From DTPS01 sp049591295 (GTDB lineage Bacteria > Acidobacteriota > UBA4820 > DSQY01), in NCBI GenBank assembly GCA_049591295.1, contig JBAWEQ010000025.1, forward strand, positions 1 to 64,000: 64,000 nt of DNA, written 5' to 3'. Both the position numbers and the translations under genes were made by a program. The notes beneath the pieces are model-generated. The model was given only the letters and a program-made list of their open reading frames with translations. It had not been told where the DNA came from and made no database searches. Positions within the stretch are counted from its first letter, which is position 1. Each line of letters opens with the position of its first letter. Shown piece after piece: positions 25,014 to 34,484 of this stretch.

Positions 25014-28000
25014 TCACGGCCCCTTGAGCACGAGCTGGCCCGACTCCGCCTCATCGATGGCCCGCAGGAACTGGGCGAAGGCTTGGTAGTGGTCGGGCCA
25101 CACGATCTCGTACGGGATCTCCACGCGCCGTTCGATCACCAGCCGGCCCCCCTCCATGCGGCCCTTCAAAAGGTAGCTGCCGAACGGGGTCTTGAGATCG
25201 AGATCCTGCACCCGGTAGTCCGTGCTGAATCCGGGCGGCAGGACGATGGTGATCTCCTGGTTGATGAAGACGGGCCCGCCCGTGGTCAAAGGGAGCGTGC
25301 GATCTTTCAGGCTTGCGAAGGCCTGCGCCAGGTGCAGCGCCGGCAGCGGGTCGGCCACGGTGAGACGGCCACCCACCTCATCGGCGTAGGCTCTTACGAG
25401 AAGTTTGTAGTTCCAGTGCAGGGGCTCCAGGATGTCGTCCAGCCCCTCCAGGTGATATTCCTTCAGGTCGATGTCCCCGTAGCGCTTGGACAGGGCCACC
25501 TGCATGACTCGCTGCCACTGGTCCTTGGCGATCTTGTTGAGGCTGGAGCGAAGGTTTTCCGAGACCTCGGGGTCCAGGGAAGACCGGTAATCCAGCTCCA
25601 TGTCCCCGTTGGGCTGGAGGGTTCTCACCTCGATCTCTTTAGCCGACTTCCAGGGAGAGAAGTCCGCGGGAATGGTCACGCGCTTCCAGGGTTCGTCGGA
25701 GGTGACGGCCAGCGCCCGCGCTCCCTGGAGGTACCACGGGAGGACGTCGGGAGTCCTGAAGGGGCTGGAGAGCACCATGTACCGGGGCGGCGCTCCCTTG
25801 AGATCCACCTCCAGGACGGGATAGCCGAACTGGCCGAGGCGAGGCAGGTTGTCCCCCGCCCGGTCCGGCACGGCCTCGGCTATGAGCACGCGGAAGGGAA
25901 TCCCCGCCAGCCGGAGGAATGCGCACATCACGGGCAGGCGGCTCCCCTGTCGGGTCAGCAGGGTCTGCGTCGGGTCCTGCCACGAGGTCTGATTCTCGCC
26001 GTCGATGGCCTGGAGGACGTACTTCACCATGCGGCCGAGTTTCTGCTCGGGGGTGGACGCGTCGCCCACGGCCTCCCTGTATCGCTGCTCCAGTTCCGGG
26101 GTGATCTGAAAGGCACCGGTGATCCCGTCCTTGAGGAAGAGCCCCACGTCCTTCCAGTCGATGCCCCCCACCGCCTCCACCATGGGCAGGAAGAGCATGC
26201 GGTTGGGCGTGTCGGGTTCGCGCGGCGCCCGCGGCATGTCCCGATAATCCCAGTCCCTGTAGAGAAGGTTCCCGACGGTTCCCGAAGTCCCCGGCGAAGG
26301 CAGGTGCTTCTCCGCGAACTGCATGGGGATAGACTTGGGGTACTCGATGAACCACTGGGTTCTGTGAAAAGGCTTGTCGATGTCCTGGAACAGCCACACC
26401 TGGGAGGTCACGTAGGCGTTCTTCTTGACGAAGGTGGGGGGCTTCAGGGTGATGTACTCATACTCCACCAGGTCGCCCGGTTCGAGCCCCTGAAGGCTGA
26501 TGGTGCTCTTGTCTGGGATCTGCTCGGGTTCCAGGATCCTGCCGTCGGGCTTGATGGTGCGGATGGAAAGGATCACCTGCCCCGGAAGCGACTGCTCGCC
26601 CTCCCGGTCCACCCCCTCCTTGTCGTTGATCCTGAGCATGCCGTGGTAGCGCTCGAGGGAGGAGCCGTCCGGTTCGACCCGCGTGAACATCTGGTCCAGG
26701 AGCATGGATGAGGGGGCCTTGTCTGGTGCGGAAGACTTGTCCTCCTTGAGGACCTGTTCCAGGGAGACGTGCTTGTCCTGAAACGGCCACGGCTGGCCGA
26801 GGGCCATGCGCGCCAGGTCCACCTGGAAGGCGTCGGGCTTGGCCTTCTTCAGCTCGTCCCACACCTTGAACCCCGCCGCGCGGTCTCCCATGAGGAAATC
26901 GCACCGCGCGAGCTGCAGGGCCACGTCCACGTCCGAGCGGTCCAGGGCCAGGAGCCCCTCCAGACGGGTTTTCGCGGCGGCGTACTGGCCCAGGCGCACG
27001 TCCACTCCGGCCAGCCTGTAGTCGAACTGGCGGTCGCGGTCCCCGAAGCGCTTGGCCTCCTCCAGCAGGAGCGCGTGGAGCTGGGGCCACTGCCGGGTGC
27101 CCGAGTAGAACTCCTCCAGCTCGGGGTCGGCGTCGCGCAGCTTTTCCAGCCTGCGGATCGCTTCCATCTGTCCCCTGGGATCCGGAAGCTGCTGGAAATA
27201 GGAGATCCACGCCGTCTCCACGCTCTCGCATTCTGGATGGTAGGAGGAGGCCTCCTCCAGGACCTTGCGCGCATCCACGATCCAGCCGCGCCCTTCGAGT
27301 CTCTGAGCGAGGGCCACGAACCACCGGGGATCGGTGGGCGCGTCGTGCACGAGCTTCCGCAAGGCGATCAGGTCGTCGTCCGAATCCGAGTTGGCCGCCT
27401 GAAGGACGGCCTTGAAGTAGGTCGCCATGGGGGAGTCCGGCGCAAGTTCCAGGCACCGGTCCACGAACCGCTCAGCCCTGCTCTGCGCGATCTTCTGCGG
27501 AAGGTCGTCGGCTTCGAGCAGGTAGAACCGGGCCGCCAGCAAGTTCCACAGGAAGCACTTGGGGGCCTTGTCGGCGGCCGCCTCCATGGTCAGGCGCCCG
27601 CTGGCCACGTCGCCCTGCCACCGCTGCCACAGAGACAGGAAGGCCTGGCGGCGGGGATCGTCTTTGGGAAAGGCGGCCGGGAAGGCACCCTGCCAGTCCC
27701 CTTCGTCCTTAAATCCCGCCGTCGGACCCACGGGGGGCTGGGCTCCCTGCGGAACCACGACGGCGAGCGGGTTGCCCTCCGCGTCGAGGAGCGCCAGGTG
27801 GATCCCCTGGTCGCCGCCCGTGGCGTGGACCTTGATGAGCAGCCGGTGCGCGCCGGCGGAGAGGGCCACCCGGCGCACCACCGTCGGGTTCTCCTGAATG
27901 TTGAACACGTCCTTGGTCAAGAGGACCTTGTCGTCCAGGATGACGCGGAAGCTCTTGGAGGCATTGAAGTAGAGCAGTGCCTCCTGGGGTTTGTCCACGG

Positions 28001-28691
28001 TGAACGGCACGAGAATGTAATAGTTGGATTCCCGGTTGCGCACCGTGGCGTACAGCGGCGGGCGGACGTCCACCGTGCGGAAGGTGGTCCGCGTCCACTT
28101 CTCCGAATCGAGCTGGCCCCGCTCCGCCGGAGAGGCCTTGTAGAAGTCGATCCTGCTCAGCGTCGTTTCGGGGCGGGAGTAATAGGCCGCCGAAACGAAT
28201 CCGGTCCCGGCCATGGCCTTCCTGGTCGACTCCGGATCGCCGGATCGGGCGGCGAGCTGGAAGCCCAGCCAGCGCAGGTTGAACCGCACCAGCGGGTCCA
28301 ATCCCTTCTCCTCGGCCAACTGCGGGATGGAGTCCCTCACGAGGCGGGTGGTGGCCTGGTCGAAGGTGGCGTCGTCGCTGATGAAATCCTGGAGCAGGAA
28401 GGTCAAGGGGCTGGAGGGGGCGTTGCGGAGCCCCTCCACCGCCGTCACCAGAGACTTCTCACGCTCTCCCTTGGCCTCCTCCAGGAGGGCCAGGGCATAG
28501 CTGGCGGAAGCATCGCTGTGGTCACGCTCCAGGTCCTTCCTCAGGGCCGCTTCCGCCTCGGAGGGGCTCTTCCCCTCCAGCAGAGCCTGCCATCCAGGGG
28601 TCGGCGCGGAGCCCCAGACGGCCGGGGAGAGAGAGATACAGATGGTCAGTGCGACGGCCCAGAAGCTGGGGCGGATACCGCGGCGCGTCAT
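25014..28691 (-). CDS. Giant DUF3857/transglutaminase-like protein with lost catalytic triad
   Basis: A 1225-residue exported protein. It has a signal peptide (about 1-28), a helical repeat-rich N-terminal half with PA14/TPR-like stretches, a DUF3857-type beta domain (about 640-850) and a transglutaminase-like fold (about 880-1010). Where its paralogue has GDCKDKA, FNHAITYV and LDGTA, this protein has QGSRLPV (about residue 917), FGYPVLEV and LSSPF. The Cys, His and Asp are therefore all replaced, and it should be enzymatically inactive. It overlaps the upstream paralogue by 4 nt (ATGA). It probably acts as a partner or scaffold. Confidence 0.8.
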   Translation of the reverse strand: MTRRGIRPSFWAVALTICISLSPAVWGSAPTPGWQALLEGKSPSEAEAALRKDLERDHSDASASYALALLEEAKGEREKSLVTAVEGLRNAPSSPLTFLLQDFISDDATFDQATTRLVRDSIPQLAEEKGLDPLVRFNLRWLGFQLAARSGDPESTRKAMAGTGFVSAAYYSRPETTLSRIDFYKASPAERGQLDSEKWTRTTFRTVDVRPPLYATVRNRESNYYILVPFTVDKPQEALLYFNASKSFRVILDDKVLLTKDVFNIQENPTVVRRVALSAGAHRLLIKVHATGGDQGIHLALLDAEGNPLAVVVPQGAQPPVGPTAGFKDEGDWQGAFPAAFPKDDPRRQAFLSLWQRWQGDVASGRLTMEAAADKAPKCFLWNLLAARFYLLEADDLPQKIAQSRAERFVDRCLELAPDSPMATYFKAVLQAANSDSDDDLIALRKLVHDAPTDPRWFVALAQRLEGRGWIVDARKVLEEASSYHPECESVETAWISYFQQLPDPRGQMEAIRRLEKLRDADPELEEFYSGTRQWPQLHALLLEEAKRFGDRDRQFDYRLAGVDVRLGQYAAAKTRLEGLLALDRSDVDVALQLARCDFLMGDRAAGFKVWDELKKAKPDAFQVDLARMALGQPWPFQDKHVSLEQVLKEDKSSAPDKAPSSMLLDQMFTRVEPDGSSLERYHGMLRINDKEGVDREGEQSLPGQVILSIRTIKPDGRILEPEQIPDKSTISLQGLEPGDLVEYEYITLKPPTFVKKNAYVTSQVWLFQDIDKPFHRTQWFIEYPKSIPMQFAEKHLPSPGTSGTVGNLLYRDWDYRDMPRAPREPDTPNRMLFLPMVEAVGGIDWKDVGLFLKDGITGAFQITPELEQRYREAVGDASTPEQKLGRMVKYVLQAIDGENQTSWQDPTQTLLTRQGSRLPVMCAFLRLAGIPFRVLIAEAVPDRAGDNLPRLGQFGYPVLEVDLKGAPPRYMVLSSPFRTPDVLPWYLQGARALAVTSDEPWKRVTIPADFSPWKSAKEIEVRTLQPNGDMELDYRSSLDPEVSENLRSSLNKIAKDQWQRVMQVALSKRYGDIDLKEYHLEGLDDILEPLHWNYKLLVRAYADEVGGRLTVADPLPALHLAQAFASLKDRTLPLTTGGPVFINQEITIVLPPGFSTDYRVQDLDLKTPFGSYLLKGRMEGGRLVIERRVEIPYEIVWPDHYQAFAQFLRAIDEAESGQLVLKGP

Positions 28692-31600
28692 GGCTTACCT
28701 CCCGCCAGCTGGACCCGCAAGCGCTCTCCCGCGGCCTTGTCGGCCGCCTGGCAGAAGGCCCTGAAAGCCGGATAGTCCTGGGGACTTACCTCGCGGACGC
28801 CAAGTTCCACCGTAAGTTTCACTGACACCTGCCTCTCTTCCCCGCTGAAGGTCCTGGTGACCGACCCGAAGGGCGTGTGGATGGACACCGGTGCCATGGT
28901 CTTGGCGGTGGCTCCCTGAGGCAGCGTGAAGGTGACGTCGTACTCCTGCACCCAGGGGTAGTCGATCTCGAGCGGATAGTGCCGCTGGGCCAACGCGGCG
29001 AAGCCGGCGAAGAGATTGAGCTGGCCCATCCACACCGGAAGCGAGACCTCGTGCTCCCCATCGGGGCTGACCACCTGGCCCAGCGTGCCATCGAAGGAGA
29101 AGGTTACGGGCGAGGAGAGGTCCGCCAGGTCGCTCGCGGTGGCGCTCGAAAGGCGTGTCCCTGGAAAGGCGCCCGAGATGTCCTTTTCGAGCTGCTCCCT
29201 CAACTTGTCCTTGTCCTGAAAGCGCCGCCGGAGCCAGGCGCACTGCTGGCCGATCACGGTGACCGCTCCCTGCGCCTCGGCCGAGGTCCCCGACGCGGGG
29301 ACCTCCACCCGGTAGACCGCACGGTAGTGATTGTCGGCCGCTTTGTCCACGGGCGTCTCCATCCGCTTGGTGCGGCCGTCGGGCCATACGAGCTGCACCC
29401 AGACGCCCTGATCCTGGTAGGGCAGCTCATGGAGCCCCGAGTACTCCGCGGTCCCATCCAGAAAGAGGTTCAGCTCAGGCACGTAGGTGATGGCGTGATT
29501 GAAGATCGCCAGGGACGCCGGCGTCGGGTAGATGCTCCCCAGGTCCCGCGTCCGGACGAGCACCATGCAGGCGTCCAGCCCGGCCTGGCGGAGCATGGCC
29601 GCCGTCAAAATGGCCTTGTCCTTGCAGTCGCCGAACCGACGCTCGAAGATCTGGCCCACCTTGTACGGACGGAACCCGTGGACCCCGAACTCCAGGCCAA
29701 CGTAGTGCGTCTGCTGGACCACCCAGCGGTGGATGGCCGACACCTTGGCCTCCGTGGTGGTGGCGCCCTGAATCAGTTCGGCCACCTTGGCCTTCACCTC
29801 GGGCGTCATCTGCCACTGGTCGCTGATGAACTTGGCGTACCAGGTCCCCATGGCATCCCAATCCTGGAAGGTGGAAACGTGCAGGTAGGGCAGGATGTCC
29901 GTGAAGCCGGGCATATCCGGCTCCTGCTCCACCTGCGGGATGTCCCGCACCACCCACCGGTAGATCTTCTCCGAACTGCGGGCCACGACCATGGGCTCGG
30001 TGCTCATCCGCTCGGCATGGACGTAGAGGGGCAGGTCGGACGGCATGATCAGGGTGTACTGCTTCAAGAGGATGGGGCTCTGCCCGGCGAAGGTCTCGAT
30101 GTCACCGAAGTACCGTCCGTACTCGTTGCGCTCGCCGATGTCCGAGATCTTGTATTCGATCCAGAGGCGGTCGCCGGCGCTGAGCGAGGGGAAGGAGAGC
30201 ACCATGTTCCGGTTACGGTAGTACAGGCGGTACCGCGGATCGGAGAGGGCGTCCGTCACCATGACGTCGGCGTGAACCTTCGTCCCGTCGGGCTTCAGGA
30301 TGGAGGCATCCAGGATGCGCACCTCCTGCCGGTCGGGGTCGAAGGTGATGGGCCAGGTCTGAAGCTGCTGCGCGGCCGCAGGCTGGAGGATCTGTATCAC
30401 CATCTGCACGTATCGGCTCGAAAGTCCGCTGGGCTGGACCTTGATGGCCGTGTTGTCCAGCAGCACCACCGCCTGCTGCCCGGAGAAGGCGCCGAGGTCC
30501 GTGGGAAGATCCTTCGACTCAACCCTGTACTGGCTCTCGAACCCCTCTCCTTGCGGGCTTAAAAAGGCCACTTTCCGCTTGACGGATTCCATTTGGGGCC
30601 GCAGGGTCAGCGCCGCCTGGTATTCGGCGAGTGCCTTGGAGGAGTCGCCCAGGGCCCTCAGCACATCGCCCTGCAGGTCATGCCCCTCGGGCCAGTCGGG
30701 GCACCATTTCAGGGCAGCGGCCACCAAGCCTTCGGCCTCTTTGGGCCGGTTCTGCGCGAGGAGGTAGGAGGCATGCCGGTAGATCAGCATGCGGTCCAGG
30801 GGGAACCGGGCCTCCATCTGGGAGAAGAGTTCGAGAACCCGGCCGGTGTGTCCCGTCCGAACCTCATCGGCGATGGCATCGTACCAGGCGCCCGTGTCTC
30901 CTTGATGGGTCTCGCGGTAACGCTGCATCGTCTCCGTTTCCTGCGCCGGGTCGCCCAGCTTTCTGAGGGAGGCCAGGTAGGACAGCTGGACCACGGCGCA
31001 GTCAGGATGGGCCGAATAGAGCGCCTGAAGGTCGGCGGCTCCGATGCCGTCGCTCGCAAACTGTAGCCGGACCTGGGACTGCAGTGCCCTGGTGGGCAGG
31101 CAATCGGGTTCGGCCGCCACGGCGCGGTCCAGGTATTGGAGGGCCGGAAAGGGCATGCCCCTGTCCAGGTAGTGGCGGGCCAACCGCTCCAGGGCCAGGG
31201 GGTTCTTGGGAGCGATGTCCAGGGCCTTCTGGTAATCGGCCCTGCGCTTGTTGTGGTCCCGTTCGGCGTCTCCCAGCACCAGCCAGGGAAGGGGGTCGCT
31301 TGAGGAGGCCTCGGCCGCCTTGCGCAGGATCTCCAGGTGAGAAGTATCGCCTCGGTCGTACGTCCTCATAGTCAGGAGGTACTGGCCGTAGTCTTCCAGG
31401 CTTGCGGCATCGGGGTGGGATTCCGAACGGGCCTTCAGGGCCTCGCCCGGATCGTTCACCTCCATGCCCTTGGGAGGCAGGCCGTTCTTGGCCAGGACCT
31501 TGTCCAACGGCTCCTTCACCGCCGCAGGGTCGGAGGTCGAGGTCCATCCGGAGAGCGCCAGCCCCCTCTCATCCGTGAGGCGAAGCTCGAAGTTCCATCC

Positions 31601-32350
31601 CCCGTCGCTGTTGCAGACCTTCACGAGCACGGCATTCCAGCCCCTGCGAAGAGTGCAGCCGTCGGCGAATTGGTCGAAGGCCCTTCCGTTGTAGCGCCTC
31701 CTGCTCGCGACCAGGTCGCCGTCGACCCAAAGCTTGTAGGCCTCGTTGTAGCCGCCCCGCATGACGCACGGCGTGTCCTTCGGCACTCTGATGAAGGTGA
31801 GGGCGTAGCCCGCCACGTTTTCGGTGGGGTCCATGACCTGGTCCAAGGGGACTACGCCGTTCACCAGCCGTTCGGGGACCGCCCTCCAGCTCACGGGGTG
31901 GGACTTGGCGACGTAGGAGGCCCCCATGTCGAGCTTGGCCTCGGGGGGATAGGCGGCGTCGAAGCCCTGCTTGTTCTCGTCGTCGAAGGGGCCGATGACC
32001 CGCCAGGAGAGGACGTAGCCCATCTGCGCCTCCAGGCGTTCCGCCTCCTGGACCTTACCGAGGTCGCGGTCCTGCCGGGCGAGAAGGTGTGCCACCTGGG
32101 CTTTCACCTCCGGCGCCGCATCGGGGGCATTCAGCACCTGCTGGAGCGCTTTTTCGAAGGCCGCCGGCGAATCCGTCGCATCCAGGTACCCATAGGCGCG
32201 ATAGAGGGCCACGATGGCCCGGGGCTGGCCTCGCCAGGCCCACAGGTCCGCCAGGGCAGACCGCTGGAGGTCTTGAACGGTGTCGGCCCGGGCGACCAAC
32301 CCCAGCGCGAGCGCGAGGAGGAACATGACGGGGACGCTGCGACGGCGCAT
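28688..32350 (-). CDS. Giant DUF3857/transglutaminase-domain protein, triad intact
   Basis: A 1220-residue exported protein. A signal peptide (about 1-23) is followed by a long alpha-helical region with TPR units (for example DYQKALDIAPKNPLALERLARHYLD near 385-415). A DUF3857 domain (about 620-830) and a transglutaminase core follow, with Cys909 in RRFGDCKDKAIL, His in IFNHAITYV and Asp in LFLDGTAEYSG. A C-terminal DUF3858-like beta region completes the family architecture, known from many Bacteroidota and Acidobacteriota proteins. ATG 32350 shares one base with the radical SAM stop (TGATG); the TTG one codon upstream is rejected. Confidence 0.85.
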   Translation of the reverse strand: MRRRSVPVMFLLALALGLVARADTVQDLQRSALADLWAWRGQPRAIVALYRAYGYLDATDSPAAFEKALQQVLNAPDAAPEVKAQVAHLLARQDRDLGKVQEAERLEAQMGYVLSWRVIGPFDDENKQGFDAAYPPEAKLDMGASYVAKSHPVSWRAVPERLVNGVVPLDQVMDPTENVAGYALTFIRVPKDTPCVMRGGYNEAYKLWVDGDLVASRRRYNGRAFDQFADGCTLRRGWNAVLVKVCNSDGGWNFELRLTDERGLALSGWTSTSDPAAVKEPLDKVLAKNGLPPKGMEVNDPGEALKARSESHPDAASLEDYGQYLLTMRTYDRGDTSHLEILRKAAEASSSDPLPWLVLGDAERDHNKRRADYQKALDIAPKNPLALERLARHYLDRGMPFPALQYLDRAVAAEPDCLPTRALQSQVRLQFASDGIGAADLQALYSAHPDCAVVQLSYLASLRKLGDPAQETETMQRYRETHQGDTGAWYDAIADEVRTGHTGRVLELFSQMEARFPLDRMLIYRHASYLLAQNRPKEAEGLVAAALKWCPDWPEGHDLQGDVLRALGDSSKALAEYQAALTLRPQMESVKRKVAFLSPQGEGFESQYRVESKDLPTDLGAFSGQQAVVLLDNTAIKVQPSGLSSRYVQMVIQILQPAAAQQLQTWPITFDPDRQEVRILDASILKPDGTKVHADVMVTDALSDPRYRLYYRNRNMVLSFPSLSAGDRLWIEYKISDIGERNEYGRYFGDIETFAGQSPILLKQYTLIMPSDLPLYVHAERMSTEPMVVARSSEKIYRWVVRDIPQVEQEPDMPGFTDILPYLHVSTFQDWDAMGTWYAKFISDQWQMTPEVKAKVAELIQGATTTEAKVSAIHRWVVQQTHYVGLEFGVHGFRPYKVGQIFERRFGDCKDKAILTAAMLRQAGLDACMVLVRTRDLGSIYPTPASLAIFNHAITYVPELNLFLDGTAEYSGLHELPYQDQGVWVQLVWPDGRTKRMETPVDKAADNHYRAVYRVEVPASGTSAEAQGAVTVIGQQCAWLRRRFQDKDKLREQLEKDISGAFPGTRLSSATASDLADLSSPVTFSFDGTLGQVVSPDGEHEVSLPVWMGQLNLFAGFAALAQRHYPLEIDYPWVQEYDVTFTLPQGATAKTMAPVSIHTPFGSVTRTFSGEERQVSVKLTVELGVREVSPQDYPAFRAFCQAADKAAGERLRVQLAGGKP

Positions 32351-33219
32351 CAAACACCCCTCAGATAGGCGGGCCGCAGCGGGAGTGACCCCCGCTCGGC
32401 GGCCCTGATGGCGGAGAGAATCTTGAGTGTGTCACGCGAGAGACGGCCGCCGATGGGAAGCGGGTTGGACGCGTGATTGGCCCTGAATACCGTGTCCTTG
32501 AGATCCAGCGCCCCCACCAGCATCCCCAGTTCGCGGATGAGGGCCAGATCTCCGGGCAGCGAGAACGTTCCGGCGGCCATCTGACGGAAGAGCGGCGCCT
32601 CGGGAACGGGGAACCACGCCAGCACGGAGAGGTAGTGGGGTTGGATGGCGTTCACCGCGCGGGCCGTCGCCAGGGCGTGTTCCTCCGATCCCTCGCTCCC
32701 GCCCAGCCCCAGCAGGACCATCACCGAGGACCGCAGCCCGGCACCCTGTCCGCGGCGTATGGCCTCCACCGCAGAGGCGGCATCAACCCCCTTGGCCACT
32801 TTGCGCAGGACCGCATCGCTGCCCGATTCCAGCCCCACGTAGAAGAGGGTCAACCCTGCGCCCGCGAGCGCCCTCAGCTCCTCCGGAATCTTGGACAGGA
32901 GGTTCAGGGGCGTGGCGTAGAGGCTCACCCGCCTCAGCTTCGGAAAGGCCGCGGAGAGCGCATGCAGGATCTCCATCAGGTGCTCGGTCGGCGCCGCCAG
33001 GGCGTCCCCGTCCGCCAGGAAGACCCTCGCCGTCTCGGGCCAGAGAAGTCCTGCTTCGGCGATTTCATCCAGCATCTCATTCAGGGGCCGTACCTCGAAG
33101 CGCTTGTTGCGGTACATGGCGCAGAAGGTGCACGTATTGTGGGAGCAGCCGACGGTGGCCTGGAATATAAGGCTGTCGGCCTCGGAGGGGGGTCTGAAGA
33201 CCGGTTCTTGGTAGCGCAT
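32350..33219 (-). CDS. Radical SAM protein with CX4CX2C cluster motif
   Basis: A 289-residue radical SAM enzyme. The cluster cysteines are Cys25, Cys30 and Cys33 (GCSHNTCTFCAMYRNKRF), spaced CX4CX2C rather than the classic CX3CX2C. That spacing is known in an Elp3-like-domain radical SAM subgroup of unknown substrate. YVGLESGSDAVLRKV and the C-terminal NHASNPLPIGG are typical of that subgroup. I chose ATG 33219; the longer upstream frame is antisense-free but overlaps tsaB. The stop touches the transglutaminase gene start. Confidence 0.84.
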   Translation of the reverse strand: MRYQEPVFRPPSEADSLIFQATVGCSHNTCTFCAMYRNKRFEVRPLNEMLDEIAEAGLLWPETARVFLADGDALAAPTEHLMEILHALSAAFPKLRRVSLYATPLNLLSKIPEELRALAGAGLTLFYVGLESGSDAVLRKVAKGVDAASAVEAIRRGQGAGLRSSVMVLLGLGGSEGSEEHALATARAVNAIQPHYLSVLAWFPVPEAPLFRQMAAGTFSLPGDLALIRELGMLVGALDLKDTVFRANHASNPLPIGGRLSRDTLKILSAIRAAERGSLPLRPAYLRGV

Positions 33220-33265
33220 CGTCCCTCGGCGACAGCTCGTAGTGTAGCCCCCCAACCCCGGACGG

Positions 33266-33928
33266 TCAAACCTCCGCCGGAAGGCGGACGTCGGGCGGAC
33301 GGACATAAGTGGGCAGGAGCCTCGCGGTGGGCTGGCCCGAAGCCATGGCGGCCAGCGCCTCCCGGGCGGCGGGTACGGCAAGGTTCGGGACTTCGCCGAT
33401 GAGCCGGCACTCCCCGGGCCAACCTCGCACCAGCGCCACCCCGTCTCCTGCCGCCCACATCGGCGACGGCATCTCATCGAGCACTCGTTCCGTGGCCAGC
33501 GCCCGTGGCTCACCCAGAGACACCACGTGCCCATTTCTCCTGAGAAACCGCTGGCAGTAAACCTGGGAGCGGCGCGCGTCCATGACCGCCAGCCCCTCCC
33601 CCTCCGCCGGCACGGCGAGGGCGATTGCCCTGAGGCTCTGAACGCCGTAGGCCGGAATGGACAGGGCGCGGGAGAGGCCCAGGGCGGAGGCCAGGCCGAT
33701 GCGCAGGCCGGTAAAGGAGCCAGGCCCCGTGACGGCGCCGATGGCGCACAGGTCCCCCCGCCCGGCTCCGCAGCCGGCGAGAAGCGATTCGAGGGCCGGG
33801 ACAAGCCGCGTGGCGTGGGTCGCGGTGGCCTCTTCGCGGGCCGCAACCACCGCCCCGCCTTCATCGACGAGGGCGAGGCTGAGCCTGCGGGTACTCGTAT
33901 CCAATCCCAGCGCCAACCGTGGGTTCAC
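33266..33928 (-). CDS. tsaB: tRNA threonylcarbamoyladenosine biosynthesis protein TsaB
   Basis: A 220-residue ASKHA-fold protein needed for t6A37 modification of ANN-decoding tRNAs; it partners TsaD and TsaE. The N-terminal LALGLDTSTRRLSLAL and the signature GAVTGPGSFTGLRIGLASALGLSRAL (about 65-90) identify it, and the size is standard. The start is GTG 33928, with GGAAGGGG 11 nt upstream. TsaD, TsaC and TsaE are not in the window. It lies 46 nt upstream of the radical SAM gene. Confidence 0.9.
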   Translation of the reverse strand: MNPRLALGLDTSTRRLSLALVDEGGAVVAAREEATATHATRLVPALESLLAGCGAGRGDLCAIGAVTGPGSFTGLRIGLASALGLSRALSIPAYGVQSLRAIALAVPAEGEGLAVMDARRSQVYCQRFLRRNGHVVSLGEPRALATERVLDEMPSPMWAAGDGVALVRGWPGECRLIGEVPNLAVPAAREALAAMASGQPTARLLPTYVRPPDVRLPAEV

Positions 33929-33970
33929 TACAGCACCCCTTCCCGTGATCCCCTCCGCCAGATCAAAACG

Positions 33971-33997
33971 AAAAGGGGGCCTGACCAGCAGGCCCCC
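33971..33997 (-). terminator. Rho-independent terminator after the small membrane protein gene
   Basis: On the minus strand the stem GGGGGCCTG/CAGGCCCCC (33975-33983 with 33989-33997) is followed by TTTT (33971-33974). It lies 25 nt past the stop of the gene ending at 34022 and just ahead of tsaB. Confidence 0.8.
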
Positions 33998-34021
33998 ACC
34001 ATTCTACCCTTTCGGGCCTTC

Positions 34022-34396
34022 TCAGTTGAACATCTGGGCGACCTTGGAAATGCCGGGCATCTCCCACTTCTGGCCGCCGAACGCCTTCACCCAGCCCATG
34101 ATCATCATGACCAGGACCAGGATCCACCACACGCAGAGAACCAGTCCCACCAGGATATTCAGGAATGGGATGAACATGCCCACCATGCCGCAGATCCAGA
34201 CGATCACAGCCACGATGGTCAACCCAAGACCCTGGCGCGAGTGCCAGTAGACGTACTCCTTCTGGGGATCGGAACGCTTATCCCGATACATGAAAAAGGG
34301 GATCAGCGAAAAGATCCCGAAGTACGCCAAGAAGAGGAATATCTTGTCGTCGTCGGCATAGGGTTTCCCGCCACCCACAGACCCGGTTTCGCTCAT
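34022..34396 (-). CDS. DUF4870-like small membrane protein
   Basis: A 124-residue protein with three or four hydrophobic segments (about 18-36, 56-78 and 82-102) and a conserved YWHSRQGLGLTIVAVI core. This is the pattern of DUF4870/Tic20-like small membrane proteins of unknown function. It is a single-gene transcription unit: a promoter lies 30 nt upstream and a terminator 25 nt downstream. The ATG at 34396 has GGGAGG nearby. Confidence 0.75.
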   Translation of the reverse strand: MSETGSVGGGKPYADDDKIFLFLAYFGIFSLIPFFMYRDKRSDPQKEYVYWHSRQGLGLTIVAVIVWICGMVGMFIPFLNILVGLVLCVWWILVLVMMIMGWVKAFGGQKWEMPGISKVAQMFN

Positions 34397-34425
34397 GCAC
34401 GGCCTCCCTTGTTTTCCTGGCGTCC

Positions 34426-34453
34426 ATTATACCCCACGCCCTGCAAAATGCAA
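34426..34453 (-). promoter_or_regulatory. Sigma-70-type promoter for the DUF4870-like gene
   Basis: On the minus strand, TTGCAT (34448-34453) and a consensus TATAAT (34426-34431) are 16 nt apart. The start codon lies 30 nt downstream. Confidence 0.7.
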
Positions 34454-34484
34454 CACGACCACTCCCATGACCGTCGAAAGTCCC

